64,000 nucleotides of DNA, taken from assembly GCF_009455635.1 (NCBI RefSeq), contig NZ_QPER01000001.1:1674001-1738000 (forward strand). The letters run 5' to 3'. Shown here piece by piece: positions 38,906 through 48,291 of this stretch. The stretch is from Paraburkholderia agricolaris. GTDB taxonomy: Bacteria > Pseudomonadota > Gammaproteobacteria > Burkholderiales > Burkholderiaceae. Every line of letters starts with the position of its first letter. The first letter of the stretch is position 1. The position numbers were made by a program, and so were the translations under genes. Under the pieces are notes generated by a model. The model searched no databases and had not been told where the DNA came from. It saw only the letters and a list, made by a program, of their open reading frames with translations.

Positions 38906-39979
38906 ATGGCAACGGCCACGAAGACGCCGGCTAAACGAGCCACGTCTCAAACAAACGCGGCAGCCGCAGCAAAGTCGACACGAACGTCGGCTCGTGCGGG
39001 CAGCGGCGCGGTAAAGAAAGCATCGTCGAAAGCCGCCGGTGTCGCGGCGAAGACGGGCACGCGTGTCACGGCGGGCGCAGCGGCAGGCGCGGCGAAGAAG
39101 CCCGCGGTCAAACGCGCGTTGAACGGCGCGTCGGCGCCGGCGGCTGCTTCAAAACGGGCCAAAGCACCGCGCGCAAAAAGCAATGGCGCATTGCCCGCCG
39201 AACTCGCTGACGAGGTACAGGCGCTCGAACGCATTACGCATGAAGGGCACGAAGGCGAAGTCGTGCGCAAGACGCGCGCGTCATCGAGTGCGGGCGGCGA
39301 AGCAGCAGGCGCTGCCGAAGTCGCGATGCCGGTGCAGATCGGCGGCCTCACGCCCGAAGTCAGCCGCCCGGCGTATTGGGACAAGGCGTGTGCGGACCTC
39401 GTCAAGCGCGACCGTATTCTGAAGAAGCTGATTCCGAAGTTCGGCCCGGTGCATCTGCTGAGCCGGGGCGACCCGTTCGTCACGCTCGCGCGTTCGGTGG
39501 TCGGGCAGCAGATTTCGGTGGCGTCCGCGCAAGCGGTCTGGGCGAAAGTCGAGGCAGCGTGCCCGAAGCTCGTGCCGCAACAGTTCATCAAACTCGGTCA
39601 GGACAAGCTGACCGGGTGCGGGCTTTCCAGGCGCAAGGCGGAATACGTGCTCGATCTCGCGCAGCACTTCGTGTCGGGCGCGCTGCACGTCGGCAAGTGG
39701 ACCTCGATGGACGACGAGGCGGTGATTGCCGAACTCACGCAGATCCGCGGCATTGGCCGCTGGACCGCGGAAATGTTCCTGATTTTCAATCTGTCGCGCC
39801 CGGATGTGCTGCCGCTCGACGACCTCGGTCTGATTCGTGCAATCAGCGTCAATTACTTTAGCGGCGAGCCGGTTACGCGCAGCGAAGCGCGGGAGGTTGC
39901 GGCAAACTGGGAGCCGTGGCGTACCGTCGCCACCTGGTATATGTGGCGTAGTCTCGATCCGTTGCCGATCGACTACTAA
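38906..39979 (+). CDS. DNA-3-methyladenine glycosylase (AlkA/HhH-GPD) with Lys/Ala-rich tail
   Basis: GGAGG precedes the ATG at 38906. Residues 1-120 are an Ala/Lys/Thr-rich, histone H1-like stretch (MATATKTPAKRATSQTNAAA and on). The HhH-GPD glycosylase domain follows from about 140, with the helix-hairpin-helix LTQIRGIGRWTAEMFLIF and the catalytic Asp in LPLDDLG (305 or 306). The enzyme removes alkylated bases in base-excision repair. The tail probably adds non-specific DNA binding. It stands between cysS and accA on the same strand. Confidence 0.9.
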   Translation: MATATKTPAKRATSQTNAAAAAKSTRTSARAGSGAVKKASSKAAGVAAKTGTRVTAGAAAGAAKKPAVKRALNGASAPAAASKRAKAPRAKSNGALPAELADEVQALERITHEGHEGEVVRKTRASSSAGGEAAGAAEVAMPVQIGGLTPEVSRPAYWDKACADLVKRDRILKKLIPKFGPVHLLSRGDPFVTLARSVVGQQISVASAQAVWAKVEAACPKLVPQQFIKLGQDKLTGCGLSRRKAEYVLDLAQHFVSGALHVGKWTSMDDEAVIAELTQIRGIGRWTAEMFLIFNLSRPDVLPLDDLGLIRAISVNYFSGEPVTRSEAREVAANWEPWRTVATWYMWRSLDPLPIDY

Positions 39980-40006
39980 AGAACAAGAAGCAATGCTGTT
40001 TCAAAA

Positions 40007-40034
40007 AACTATCAATTGTTAAAAATTGATAGTT
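40007..40034. promoter_or_regulatory. Perfect 11-bp inverted repeat upstream of accA
   Basis: AACTATCAATT (40007-40017) and AATTGATAGTT (40024-40034) are separated by six bases (GTTAAA). TTGACA follows at 40046 and TAGAAT at 40066, so the repeat lies directly upstream of a likely accA promoter. It could be an operator for a dimeric regulator, or an imperfect terminator of the glycosylase gene. Confidence 0.5.
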
Positions 40035-40104
40035 GCGAAATGGTTTTGACATCGGCGAGCGCGGTTAGAATACGCGCTGCCGGTAAGTCCAAGGATTACA
40101 ACCA

Positions 40105-41076
40105 ATGAAGACCACCTTTCTGGATTTCGAACAGCCGATCGCTGAACTCGAAGCGAAGATCGAAGAATTGCGCTTCGTGCAGGACGATTCGGCCGTCGAT
40201 ATTTCGGAAGAGATCGAGCGGCTGTCCAAGAAGAGCCAACAGCTCACTAAAGATCTGTACGCGAACCTCACCCCGTGGCAGGTTTCGCAAATCGCCCGAC
40301 ACCCCCAGCGCCCGTACACGTTCGATTACGTGAACGAGTTGTTCACCGATTTCCACGAGCTGCACGGCGACCGCAACTATGCGGACGACCTGTCGATCGT
40401 CGGCGGCCTCGCGCGTTTCAACGGCCAGGCCTGCATGGTGATCGGCCATCAGAAGGGCCGCGACACCAAGGAGCGCGCACTGCGCAACTTCGGCATGCCG
40501 CGTCCGGAAGGCTATCGCAAGGCCGAACGCCTGATGCGCCTCGCCGAGAAGTTCGGCTTGCCGATTTTCACGTTCATCGACACGCCGGGCGCGTACCCGG
40601 GTATCGGCGCGGAAGAGCGTGGCCAGTCCGAAGCGATCGGCCGCAATCTGTACGTGATGGCTGAACTGAAGACGCCGCTGATCGCCACGATCATCGGTGA
40701 AGGCGGTTCGGGCGGCGCGCTCGCGATTGCCGTCGGCGATAGCGTGCTGATGCTGCAGTTCTCGACCTACTCGGTGATTTCGCCGGAAGGCTGCGCGTCG
40801 ATCTTGTGGAAGAGCGCCGCGAAAGCGCCGGAAGCCGCGGAAGCGCTTGGCTTGACCGCGCATCGTCTGAAGGCGCTCGGTCTGATCGACAAGATCGTCA
40901 ACGAGCCGCTCGGCGGCGCGCATCGCGATCCGAAGGGCATGGCCGCCATGTTGCGCCGTGCGCTCGCCGATTCGCTGCGCCAGTTCCAGGGCATGAGCAT
41001 CAACGACCTGCGTCAACGCCGTTTCGAACGGTTGATGGCGTACGGCAAATTCAAGGAAACCACGCCGGGTGCTTAA
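40105..41076 (+). CDS. accA: Acetyl-CoA carboxylase carboxyltransferase subunit alpha AccA
   Basis: This 323-residue protein begins [20 protein letters not shown] and carries the AccA signatures [40 protein letters not shown] and [12 protein letters not shown]. With AccD it transfers CO2 from biotin to acetyl-CoA, the first step of fatty acid synthesis. The accA-tilS-lysC order is typical of Burkholderiaceae. An inverted repeat lies upstream of its promoter. Confidence 0.98.
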   Translation: MKTTFLDFEQPIAELEAKIEELRFVQDDSAVDISEEIERLSKKSQQLTKDLYANLTPWQVSQIARHPQRPYTFDYVNELFTDFHELHGDRNYADDLSIVGGLARFNGQACMVIGHQKGRDTKERALRNFGMPRPEGYRKAERLMRLAEKFGLPIFTFIDTPGAYPGIGAEERGQSEAIGRNLYVMAELKTPLIATIIGEGGSGGALAIAVGDSVLMLQFSTYSVISPEGCASILWKSAAKAPEAAEALGLTAHRLKALGLIDKIVNEPLGGAHRDPKGMAAMLRRALADSLRQFQGMSINDLRQRRFERLMAYGKFKETTPGA

Positions 41077-41124
41077 ACCCGCGCGCGTTTTCTTTCGTCC
41101 TTCGGCGCTTCGCGCGCTAACGAC

Positions 41125-42564
41125 GTGACTCCCACCGCCGATTCTCCCGCCGACCGCCTCGTTCTCGGGGCGGTCGGCGTGGCGCTGTCCGCGCTGCCTG
41201 CCGATGGGCGCATTGCGGTGGCGTTCAGTGGCGGCGTCGACTCGACTGTGCTGCTCGATGCGGCGGTGCGGGTCGCGGGTGCGTCGCGCTGTGTCGCGCT
41301 GCATGTGCATCATGGCCTGAGCGCTCACGCCGACGAATGGCTCGCGCACTGTGAAGCATTCGCGCGTGAACGTGGTGTCGAGTTCGCTGCGCAGCGCGTC
41401 GAGGTGCCGCGTGATGCGGGGGTGAGTGTCGAGGCGGCTGCGCGCAATGCGCGTTATCGCGCGCTGGACGCCATGTGCGCAACACGCGCCGTTCACATGC
41501 TCTGGCTCGCGCAACACGCAGACGATCAGGCGGAGACGGTGCTATTGCAGTTGCTGCGCGGCGCGGGCCTCGCGGGTCTTGCCGCGATGGCGCCCGAATA
41601 CTTGCCGACTGGTGCCGCCGCGGTGCGCGTGAGACCTTTGCTGCATTTGCTGCGTGCCCAACTCGAACAGTATGCGAGCGCCCGCGCTCTGCGCTGGATC
41701 GACGACGAGTCGAACGCCGACACCCGTTACGCGCGCAACGCATTGCGCCACGAGGTCACGCCGGCGCTGGCCGTCCATTTTCCTGGTTTTCGCGACGCCC
41801 TCGCGCGCACCGCGGCGCATGCGGCATCGGCGCAACGTCTGCTCGACGAGCTCGCGCGCATCGATCTGAACGAAGCCGTGCGCGATGACGGCCGTGCGTT
41901 ATCGCATGACGCGCTGCTCGCTCTCGACGACGATCGTGCGCTCAATTTGCTGCGTTACTGGATGCGTACCAGGGGTCTCATTGCCGCATCGACCGCGCGT
42001 CTTACTGACGCGTTGCGCCAGTTGCGCGAAGTCGGCGCAGCAGGCGAGGGCCATAGTCTGCGTATCGATCATGCGGGGCAGGCGTTGCGCAGTTATCGCG
42101 GCCTCATCTATTGGGAAGCGGGCGATAGCAGCGAACCCGCCGACGAAACCGCGCTCGCCGGGCGTGCAATCAGCGAACTTGCATGGCACGGCGAAGCGGT
42201 CTGGCGTTTGCCCCAATGGCGGGGCACATTTGTGTTCGTCGCTGTCGAGGTGAATCTGGGAGCGGATCCCGATACGCTTCCCGTGAGCGTTCTACGCCGG
42301 GCATTGTTGAGTGCGCGCTCGCGCGTCGGCGGCGAACGGATGCGGACCAACGCTGCGCCAGGCGGCCCGAGCCGAACGCTGAAAAATCTGTTCCAGGAGC
42401 GCGGCATTCCCGCATGGAAGCGCGACGTGCCGCTGCTTTACGTAGGCGGCGACCTGCTGTTCGTGCCCCTGCTCGGCCTGAATCGCGCTGCGTTGCCCGC
42501 ACAGGTCGATGCGACGGAACAACGCATCAGGATCATCTGGCGCGACGACTTGCTGATCGCCTGA
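41125..42564 (+). CDS. tilS: tRNA(Ile)-lysidine synthetase TilS
   Basis: The product is 479 residues from GTG 41125; no clear ribosome site is seen. The PP-loop ATP pyrophosphatase motif SGGVDS lies at residues 35-40, with LWLAQHADDQAETVLLQLLRG downstream. C-terminal TilS substrate-binding domains follow (KNLFQERGIPAWKRDVPLLY). TilS converts cytidine 34 of tRNA-Ile(CAU) to lysidine so that it reads AUA. Confidence 0.95.
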   Translation: MTPTADSPADRLVLGAVGVALSALPADGRIAVAFSGGVDSTVLLDAAVRVAGASRCVALHVHHGLSAHADEWLAHCEAFARERGVEFAAQRVEVPRDAGVSVEAAARNARYRALDAMCATRAVHMLWLAQHADDQAETVLLQLLRGAGLAGLAAMAPEYLPTGAAAVRVRPLLHLLRAQLEQYASARALRWIDDESNADTRYARNALRHEVTPALAVHFPGFRDALARTAAHAASAQRLLDELARIDLNEAVRDDGRALSHDALLALDDDRALNLLRYWMRTRGLIAASTARLTDALRQLREVGAAGEGHSLRIDHAGQALRSYRGLIYWEAGDSSEPADETALAGRAISELAWHGEAVWRLPQWRGTFVFVAVEVNLGADPDTLPVSVLRRALLSARSRVGGERMRTNAAPGGPSRTLKNLFQERGIPAWKRDVPLLYVGGDLLFVPLLGLNRAALPAQVDATEQRIRIIWRDDLLIA

Positions 42565-42960
42565 CCGGCCAGTCGGACGGGCGGCTTATCCATCCGGTGA
42601 ATCTTCGGGAGCGGGAGCAAAAGGGCGCAAAAGCGCGCCGGATACGCCTTTCCAGCCGAAAATACGGAGCATTCGACGGCCATTTTGGCTTGTCTTTTTG
42701 CGCACGATCGGGTAATTTAACTCGTTTGCCCGACCCGATTTCGCCTTCGCTGTCGTCGCCATAGCCGGTTTGCGAGCGTGATCCGTCGTATCCGGTCAGC
42801 CACTAGCGATCATTCCCGGGCAAATCCGCGCGTGCTGCACGCGTGCTGCATTTACGCCGCCACACACTTTGCCGTCGTTCACAAGACGTTGCGCTCCCTG
42901 TGCTTTTGTGCGGTCGTCTCCAGCGCGCCAGCGCGGTTTATCCTCCAGTTCAGAACGACA
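42565..42960. other. tilS-lysC intergenic region
   Basis: These 396 bp hold no supported gene; a frame open toward lysC lacks a plausible start before 42961. I see no lysine riboswitch or other conserved structure. Confidence 0.4.
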
Positions 42961-44211
42961 ATGGCACTCATCGTACATAAATACGGCGGCACCTCGATGG
43001 GCTCGGTCGAGCGCATCAAGAACGTCGCCAAGCGCGTCGCGAAATGGCACAAGGCTGGCCACAAGATGGTCGTCGTGCCGTCGGCGATGTCCGGCGAAAC
43101 CAACCGCTTGCTCGGTCTCGCGAAAGAAATCACGGGCCAGCCGAGCCCGCGCGAACTCGACATGATTGCCGCTACCGGCGAGCAGGTCAGCTCAGGACTG
43201 CTCGCTATCGCGTTGCAGGAAGCCGGCGTCGACGCGGTCAGCTATGCCGGCTGGCAAGTGCCGGTCAAAACGGATAGCGCGTTCACGAAAGCGCGCATCA
43301 GCGAAATCGACGGCGAGCGCGTGCTGCGCGATCTCGAAGCGGGCAAAGTCGTGGTGATCACGGGCTTTCAGGGCATTGACCCTGAGGGCAATATCACTAC
43401 GCTCGGCCGCGGCGGTTCGGATACCTCCGCTGTTGCGGTCGCTGCCGCATTGAAAGCCGACGAGTGCCTGATTTACACGGACGTCGACGGCGTCTACACG
43501 ACCGACCCGCGTGTGGTGGACGGTGCACGCCGCCTCGATCGCGTGACGTTCGAAGAGATGCTGGAAATGGCAAGCCTGGGTTCCAAGGTGCTGCAGATCC
43601 GCTCGGTGGAATTCGCCGGCAAATATCAGGTGAAGACGCGTGTGCTGTCGAGCCTGACCGATCCGCTCATCCCGCTCGACGCTGAAATGAAGTCGGGCAC
43701 CCTGATTACTTTTGAAGAAGACGAGACCATGGAAAAAGCAGTCATCTCAGGCATCGCGTTCCAGCGCGACGAAGCTCGTATCGCCGTGATGGGTGTGCCC
43801 GATAAGCCGGGCATCGCGTATCAGATTCTCGGCCCGGTGGCGGACGCGAATATCGACGTCGACATGATCATCCAGAACCAGAGCGTCGAGGGCAAAACCG
43901 CCTTCACGTTCACGGTTGGCCGCGGCGACTATCAGCGCGCCATGGACATCCTCACGAGCCAGGTGAAGGGCCACGTGCAGGCTGAGCAGGTGCTGGGCGA
44001 TCCGAAGGTGTCGAAGGTGTCGGTGGTCGGCGTCGGCATGCGTTCGCATGTGGGTATTGCGAGCACGATGTTCCGCACGCTGTCGGAGGAGGGCATCAAC
44101 ATCCAGATGATCTCGACTTCCGAAATCAAGATATCGGTACTGATCGACGAGAAGTACATGGAGCTCGCCGTGCGCGCGCTGCATAAAGCGTTCGAACTGG
44201 ATCAAGCGTAA
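42961..44211 (+). CDS. lysC: Aspartate kinase LysC
   Basis: The ATG at 42961 starts MALIVHKYGGTSMGSVERIK, the conserved aspartokinase N-terminus with KYGGTS. The kinase domain covers about residues 1-240, including GRGGSDTSAVAVAAAL. Two ACT domains follow (about 265-410; GVPDKPGIAYQILGPVADAN, VGVGMRSHVGIASTMFRTLS). The enzyme phosphorylates aspartate at the head of lysine, threonine and methionine synthesis, and the ACT domains suggest feedback control. The 416-residue length is normal for a monofunctional kinase. Confidence 0.97.
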   Translation: MALIVHKYGGTSMGSVERIKNVAKRVAKWHKAGHKMVVVPSAMSGETNRLLGLAKEITGQPSPRELDMIAATGEQVSSGLLAIALQEAGVDAVSYAGWQVPVKTDSAFTKARISEIDGERVLRDLEAGKVVVITGFQGIDPEGNITTLGRGGSDTSAVAVAAALKADECLIYTDVDGVYTTDPRVVDGARRLDRVTFEEMLEMASLGSKVLQIRSVEFAGKYQVKTRVLSSLTDPLIPLDAEMKSGTLITFEEDETMEKAVISGIAFQRDEARIAVMGVPDKPGIAYQILGPVADANIDVDMIIQNQSVEGKTAFTFTVGRGDYQRAMDILTSQVKGHVQAEQVLGDPKVSKVSVVGVGMRSHVGIASTMFRTLSEEGINIQMISTSEIKISVLIDEKYMELAVRALHKAFELDQA

Positions 44212-44334
44212 TTTGTTGCACGAGGTGGGACGTACAAGCGCGTCTCACCTCTGAATGCTCGACGGTATGGCCGGCCAATGTGAATAAATTGCGTCGGTGA
44301 TGACAAAACTGGCACAAAAAATGTCCGGTAGACA

Positions 44335-44363
44335 TTGACCTTCGCGGTGCGGCCCGCTATTAT
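44335..44363 (+). promoter_or_regulatory. Sigma-70 promoter of tRNA-Ser
   Basis: TTGACC (44335-44340), 17-bp spacer, TATTAT (44358-44363). The tRNA begins 43 bp downstream. Confidence 0.75.
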
Positions 44364-44405
44364 CTTGGCTTCGTTGCGCTGACTCCCTGCGCAACCGAAA
44401 GTTTG

Positions 44406-44499
44406 GGAGACGTGGCCGAGAGGTCGAAGGCACTCCCCTGCTAAGGGAGCATCTGGGCCAAAACCTGGATCGAGGGTTCGAATCCCTCCGTCTCCGCCA
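44406..44499 (+). tRNA. tRNA-Ser (GCT)
   Basis: GGAGACG (acceptor) pairs with CGTCTCC before GCCA. The anticodon loop CTGCTAA gives GCT, and there is a long variable arm as in class II tRNAs. The T loop reads TTCGAAT. CCA is encoded. Confidence 0.97.
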
Positions 44500-44511
44500 G
44501 CAATGGCGGCA

Positions 44512-44550
44512 AACCCCGCAGAGTCTAGGCTCTGCGGGGTTTTGTTTTTT
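44512..44550 (+). terminator. Terminator of tRNA-Ser
   Basis: AACCCCGCAGAG (44512-44523) and CTCTGCGGGGTT (44530-44541), followed by TTGTTTTTT. Confidence 0.9.
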
Positions 44551-44601
44551 CCGCTCCAGAGTTTCCCTCACTCTGAAGCGGCACTCAAGCTGCCGTCGAC
44601 A

Positions 44602-45786
44602 TCAAAACGCGTGCCGCAACCCCACCATGCCGACGAATTGCGACGGGCCTGACGACGGCGTCGTATTCTGCGAGTCGCCGACAACAGCCACGGCGTCAGT
44701 AATGCCCGTCCCGGTACCCGCCGAAACCAGCGTCTTGCCGCGTGCGTGCTGATACGCCTCCAGTGCATATATCGTGGTACGGGTGGAGAGGTTGTACGTC
44801 TGCTCGAGCGAAATCTGGTGATAGCGGGCGGCATCGTCGATGCCATTCGCCTTGCTCGCCTGCGTGTAGCTATAACCCGCACCGACAGTCACGGCAGACG
44901 TGATCCTGTACGTGGAAATCACGCCGTACGTATTGAACACACCCTCGTCGGTGAATAGCGAACCGGAGCCCGGCGTGTATTGCACGTTCGAATAGTTCAC
45001 ACCGACCATCAGGTCCTGGTGGGTGTAGCGAGCCGCCGCGGCGAAAAGCTGCGCGCTGCGGGCCGTCGCATAGCCGCTGTTTACCGGCGAGTTGACGGCA
45101 TAGGTGCCGAGCGCCTGGCTCGTTGCGATGTCTTTCAGTTTCACATAGCCCACCGCGATCGCAAACGGCTGGTAGTCGTAGCGAGCCGCGGCGCTGAACT
45201 GGCTGCCGCTCGCCACGCTGCCCGGCACGCCGCCCAGACCGTACTGCGCGCTGAATTGCAAACCGGCGAGGTTCGGTGACAGGTAGGTTACCGAGTTGTT
45301 GAGGCGCAACGTGGTGTCGAGTGCGTCGAGGTCGCCGGGGTGAGCGCCTGTGGCACCCGTTAGTACACCTGTTGGTCCAAGTGCACCGACCATCTGGAAG
45401 TAAGGTGTGTACTGGCGGCCTAGCGTCACCGTCCCATACTTGTCATTGCTCAGTCCGACATACGCCTGTCGATTGAAAATGTAGCCTGAGCTGCTTTGTG
45501 CGCCAGTCAGCGAGTTGAAGCCGCTTTCGAGCCGGAAAATCGCCTTCGTGCCGCCGCCAAGATCTTCCGCGCCGAGCAGGCCGAACTTGCTTGCCTGCAA
45601 GTTGCCTTGACTCATGTAGAAGTTGGAGTGTCCCTTCTGGTTGCTTGCGTAGCTGAAGGCGTTATCGACGATGCCGTACAGCGTCACGCTACTTTGCGCT
45701 GACGCGCCGTTCGACAGCACGGCGCCCGCCAACGGCAGGCACGAGAGGACGAGTGCGCGTGTACGCGCGCGCTTCAATGAGTTCAT
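44602..45786 (-). CDS. Gram-negative trimeric porin (OmpC-type)
   Basis: This 394-residue protein has a signal peptide (MNSLKRARTRALVLSCLPLA through GASA, about residue 30). A typical beta-barrel start follows (QSSVTLYGIVDNAFSYASNQ) and it ends in a C-terminal Phe (VGLRHAF), the outer-membrane assembly signal. The region VGLSNDKYGTVTLGRQYTPY is characteristic of Burkholderia general porins. It lets small solutes across the outer membrane. It is followed (in its direction) by a hairpin at 44551-44582. Confidence 0.95.
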   Translation of the reverse strand: MNSLKRARTRALVLSCLPLAGAVLSNGASAQSSVTLYGIVDNAFSYASNQKGHSNFYMSQGNLQASKFGLLGAEDLGGGTKAIFRLESGFNSLTGAQSSSGYIFNRQAYVGLSNDKYGTVTLGRQYTPYFQMVGALGPTGVLTGATGAHPGDLDALDTTLRLNNSVTYLSPNLAGLQFSAQYGLGGVPGSVASGSQFSAAARYDYQPFAIAVGYVKLKDIATSQALGTYAVNSPVNSGYATARSAQLFAAAARYTHQDLMVGVNYSNVQYTPGSGSLFTDEGVFNTYGVISTYRITSAVTVGAGYSYTQASKANGIDDAARYHQISLEQTYNLSTRTTIYALEAYQHARGKTLVSAGTGTGITDAVAVVGDSQNTTPSSGPSQFVGMVGLRHAF

Positions 45787-45848
45787 GGCTAGCAGGTCTC
45801 CGGATTAGATATAGAGCGTTGCACTTCAGGTCGGTGATGCATGCGTGA

Positions 45849-48272
45849 TTAGTGGGCGATGGAAATTGACAGACATCGCCAGCCGTCAGCCATGTGGTCG
45901 GATACCAGCTTGCCGTCGGTGCAAACGACCGCACGCACGTCGCTTGCCGGCACGAACAGTCGAACTTCTTGCTGCGGCTGCTGAATCCAGCCTTCTCGCG
46001 CGACTGAAATGTGCAAGGTGCTCGCGTCGCTTGTAATCGCTACATTCCAGCGGCCTTGCGCGCCCGTGCGCCAGGCTTCGCTTTCACCGTCGTCTTCGAT
46101 GCAACCGCCGCGAGCGATGCCCGTGCCGGTGTGCGGCACGGCGATGAATGCACGTTCGTCGGCGGGGCGGCCAAAGTGTTGTTCAGCGATGTTCAACGGA
46201 ATCACGCTGCCCTCGCGCAGCAATGTCGCCGGCTGTTCGAATGGAGCCGGCAGGTTCACCGTCTGACCGCCTTCGAACACCTCGCCGCTCCAGTACGACA
46301 CCCAATGCGTGGCCGCCGGCAGATAAACGTCGCGCGTCGATTGACCTGGCTCGACCACCGGTGCAACCAGCATCGACGAACCCAGCATCATGTCGTCGCC
46401 GTCGACGAGACAGCGCGGATCGTGCGGGAACTCGGCGAACATCGGACGCAATACCGGCTCATAGGCGCTGTGCGATTGCCACAGCAACTCATACAGGTAG
46501 GGGATCAGCCGGTAGCGCAGTTTGATCAGATCCGCCACCTGCCGCGTGATTTCGGGATGCATCCAGGGTTCGTTGACCGTACCGTCGTCGTTCCAGGAAT
46601 GAATGCTGAAACGCGGCAGGAAGACGCCGAAGGCGACCCAGCGGGCGAGCAACTCCGGGCCCGGCGCCGGACCCGAGAATCCGCCGATATCGTGGCCGCT
46701 GTTCGACACGCCGGACATGGCGAGTCCGAGGCCCATCTTCAGATTGAAGCGCAGCGTTTCCCACGAGGTGTAGTTGTCGCCGGACCATGTCTGCACATAG
46801 CGTTGCATGCCGACCCCGCCTGAGCGGGACACGAGGAGCGGACGACGCTCGGGCGCATGTTCGCGCTGCGCTTCGTGCGAGGCGCGCATCATCAACTGCG
46901 TTTGCAGCACCTTTGCCTCGCGTGCCGGATACGGTTGGCCGAAGCCCTGAGCGATCGCGTCGGGAGACCAGATTTCGAATTCGTTGTTGTCGTTCCAGGT
47001 TGCCGCGATGCCGTGCTTCAACAGGCTGTCTTTCACGCGGGCTTTCCACCAGTCGATGGTGGCGGGGTTCGTAAAATCCAGATACGCGCCCACTTCGTCC
47101 CAGAACTGCACCCATGCCGGATCGCCGTTGCGCGACGCGATCAGCAGGCCGGCGCGCGCCACTTCGTCGAACGCCGGATGATCCTGCAACAGACAGGGTT
47201 TGATGTTCGCGCACAGACGCACGCCATGCCCGAGATAGCTTTGCACGAAGCCGTCGATATCGGGAAACTTCTCGTGGTTCCAGTTGAACACATAACGCTT
47301 CGCGCCGATCGACGTATAGCCCGACGACAAATGGAATGAATCGCACAGCACGTCGTGCTCGCGGCAGCGCTCGATGAATTCACCCATTCGCTGCTGGGCG
47401 TCGGGCGCGTCGGTATAGCTCATCGTCGAGCCCGAGTAGCCCAGGCCCCATTTCGGCATCCAGGCCGGGCGCCCGGTCAGCCACGTAAAGCGGCGCACCG
47501 CCTGCAAGGGCGTACCCGCCGACGCGATGAAGTAATAGTCGAGGTCGCCATGTTCGGCGACAAAGTGCCGGTAGTGACCGTGATAGTTGTCGAGCTCGCG
47601 GCCCATGTCGAAGCGGCAATCGGCGAGCGTGTCGTAGAACAGGCCGAATCCTGTCGACGTGTGCGGCTGCCACGTGACGTAGAACGGGATGTGCTTGTAG
47701 AGCGGGTCCGTGGTGCGTGCGCTATAGCCCATCGCGTCGATGTTGCGCATTTCGTAGGTTTGGTCCGCACGGTTGAGCGAACCGGCGCGCTCTCCGAGAC
47801 CCACATACATTTCGTCTTTGCGACGCTCGATGTAGTGATACGCGCGCGCATCCCACCAGCCGAAGTTGTACGCCTGGGTCTTCCGATCGCTCATCACGCG
47901 ATGCCACGCCGCGTCGTGCAGGATGTCCCATGCGCAGAATCCGCCGTCCAGCGTGACGGTCAAACGCACGCGCGCCGTTTCAATGACAACCTGCTCGGCG
48001 TCGGCCGATACGTCGAAGCTGGGTGGGGTGAAATCGCTCACGTCCCGGCGTTCGCGGCCTTCGAGCGGAACGTCGTCCGCGCCCGGCGCGATGGACCACG
48101 TCCGCGGACCGTGCGTTTCGCCGTCCGGCAACACGAGTACCCGGATGATGTCGTCGGCGAGAACGAACAGTTCAATCCGGCAGTTTTCCTGCGCGGCGAG
48201 AACGATGTGATTGCCGGCATGGGCGGCCAGCGAAAAGCGCGGTGGATGTTTCAGATTCGTCAATGAACGCAT
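45849..48272 (-). CDS. Glycoside hydrolase family 31 (alpha-glucosidase/alpha-xylosidase)
   Basis: I use ATG 48272 (MRSLTNLKHPPRFSLAAHAG), 19 bp after the transporter stop; an earlier ATG at 48311 would overlap the transporter. The 807-residue product has a GH31 barrel with the nucleophile motif WNDNNEFE near residue 425 and the acid/base region TWSGDNYTSWETLRFNL. Substrate (alpha-xylosides, sulfoquinovosides or alpha-glucosides) cannot be told from motifs alone. No signal peptide is seen, so it works in the cytoplasm on sugars imported by the neighbouring MFS protein. Confidence 0.92.
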   Translation of the reverse strand: MRSLTNLKHPPRFSLAAHAGNHIVLAAQENCRIELFVLADDIIRVLVLPDGETHGPRTWSIAPGADDVPLEGRERRDVSDFTPPSFDVSADAEQVVIETARVRLTVTLDGGFCAWDILHDAAWHRVMSDRKTQAYNFGWWDARAYHYIERRKDEMYVGLGERAGSLNRADQTYEMRNIDAMGYSARTTDPLYKHIPFYVTWQPHTSTGFGLFYDTLADCRFDMGRELDNYHGHYRHFVAEHGDLDYYFIASAGTPLQAVRRFTWLTGRPAWMPKWGLGYSGSTMSYTDAPDAQQRMGEFIERCREHDVLCDSFHLSSGYTSIGAKRYVFNWNHEKFPDIDGFVQSYLGHGVRLCANIKPCLLQDHPAFDEVARAGLLIASRNGDPAWVQFWDEVGAYLDFTNPATIDWWKARVKDSLLKHGIAATWNDNNEFEIWSPDAIAQGFGQPYPAREAKVLQTQLMMRASHEAQREHAPERRPLLVSRSGGVGMQRYVQTWSGDNYTSWETLRFNLKMGLGLAMSGVSNSGHDIGGFSGPAPGPELLARWVAFGVFLPRFSIHSWNDDGTVNEPWMHPEITRQVADLIKLRYRLIPYLYELLWQSHSAYEPVLRPMFAEFPHDPRCLVDGDDMMLGSSMLVAPVVEPGQSTRDVYLPAATHWVSYWSGEVFEGGQTVNLPAPFEQPATLLREGSVIPLNIAEQHFGRPADERAFIAVPHTGTGIARGGCIEDDGESEAWRTGAQGRWNVAITSDASTLHISVAREGWIQQPQQEVRLFVPASDVRAVVCTDGKLVSDHMADGWRCLSISIAH

Positions 48273-48291
48273 GATGGGTCTTCGAGTGAGG

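Noticed and set aside
42565..42960. Lysine riboswitch before lysC
   Set aside because: No conserved core or strong paired structure was visible in the 396-bp region.
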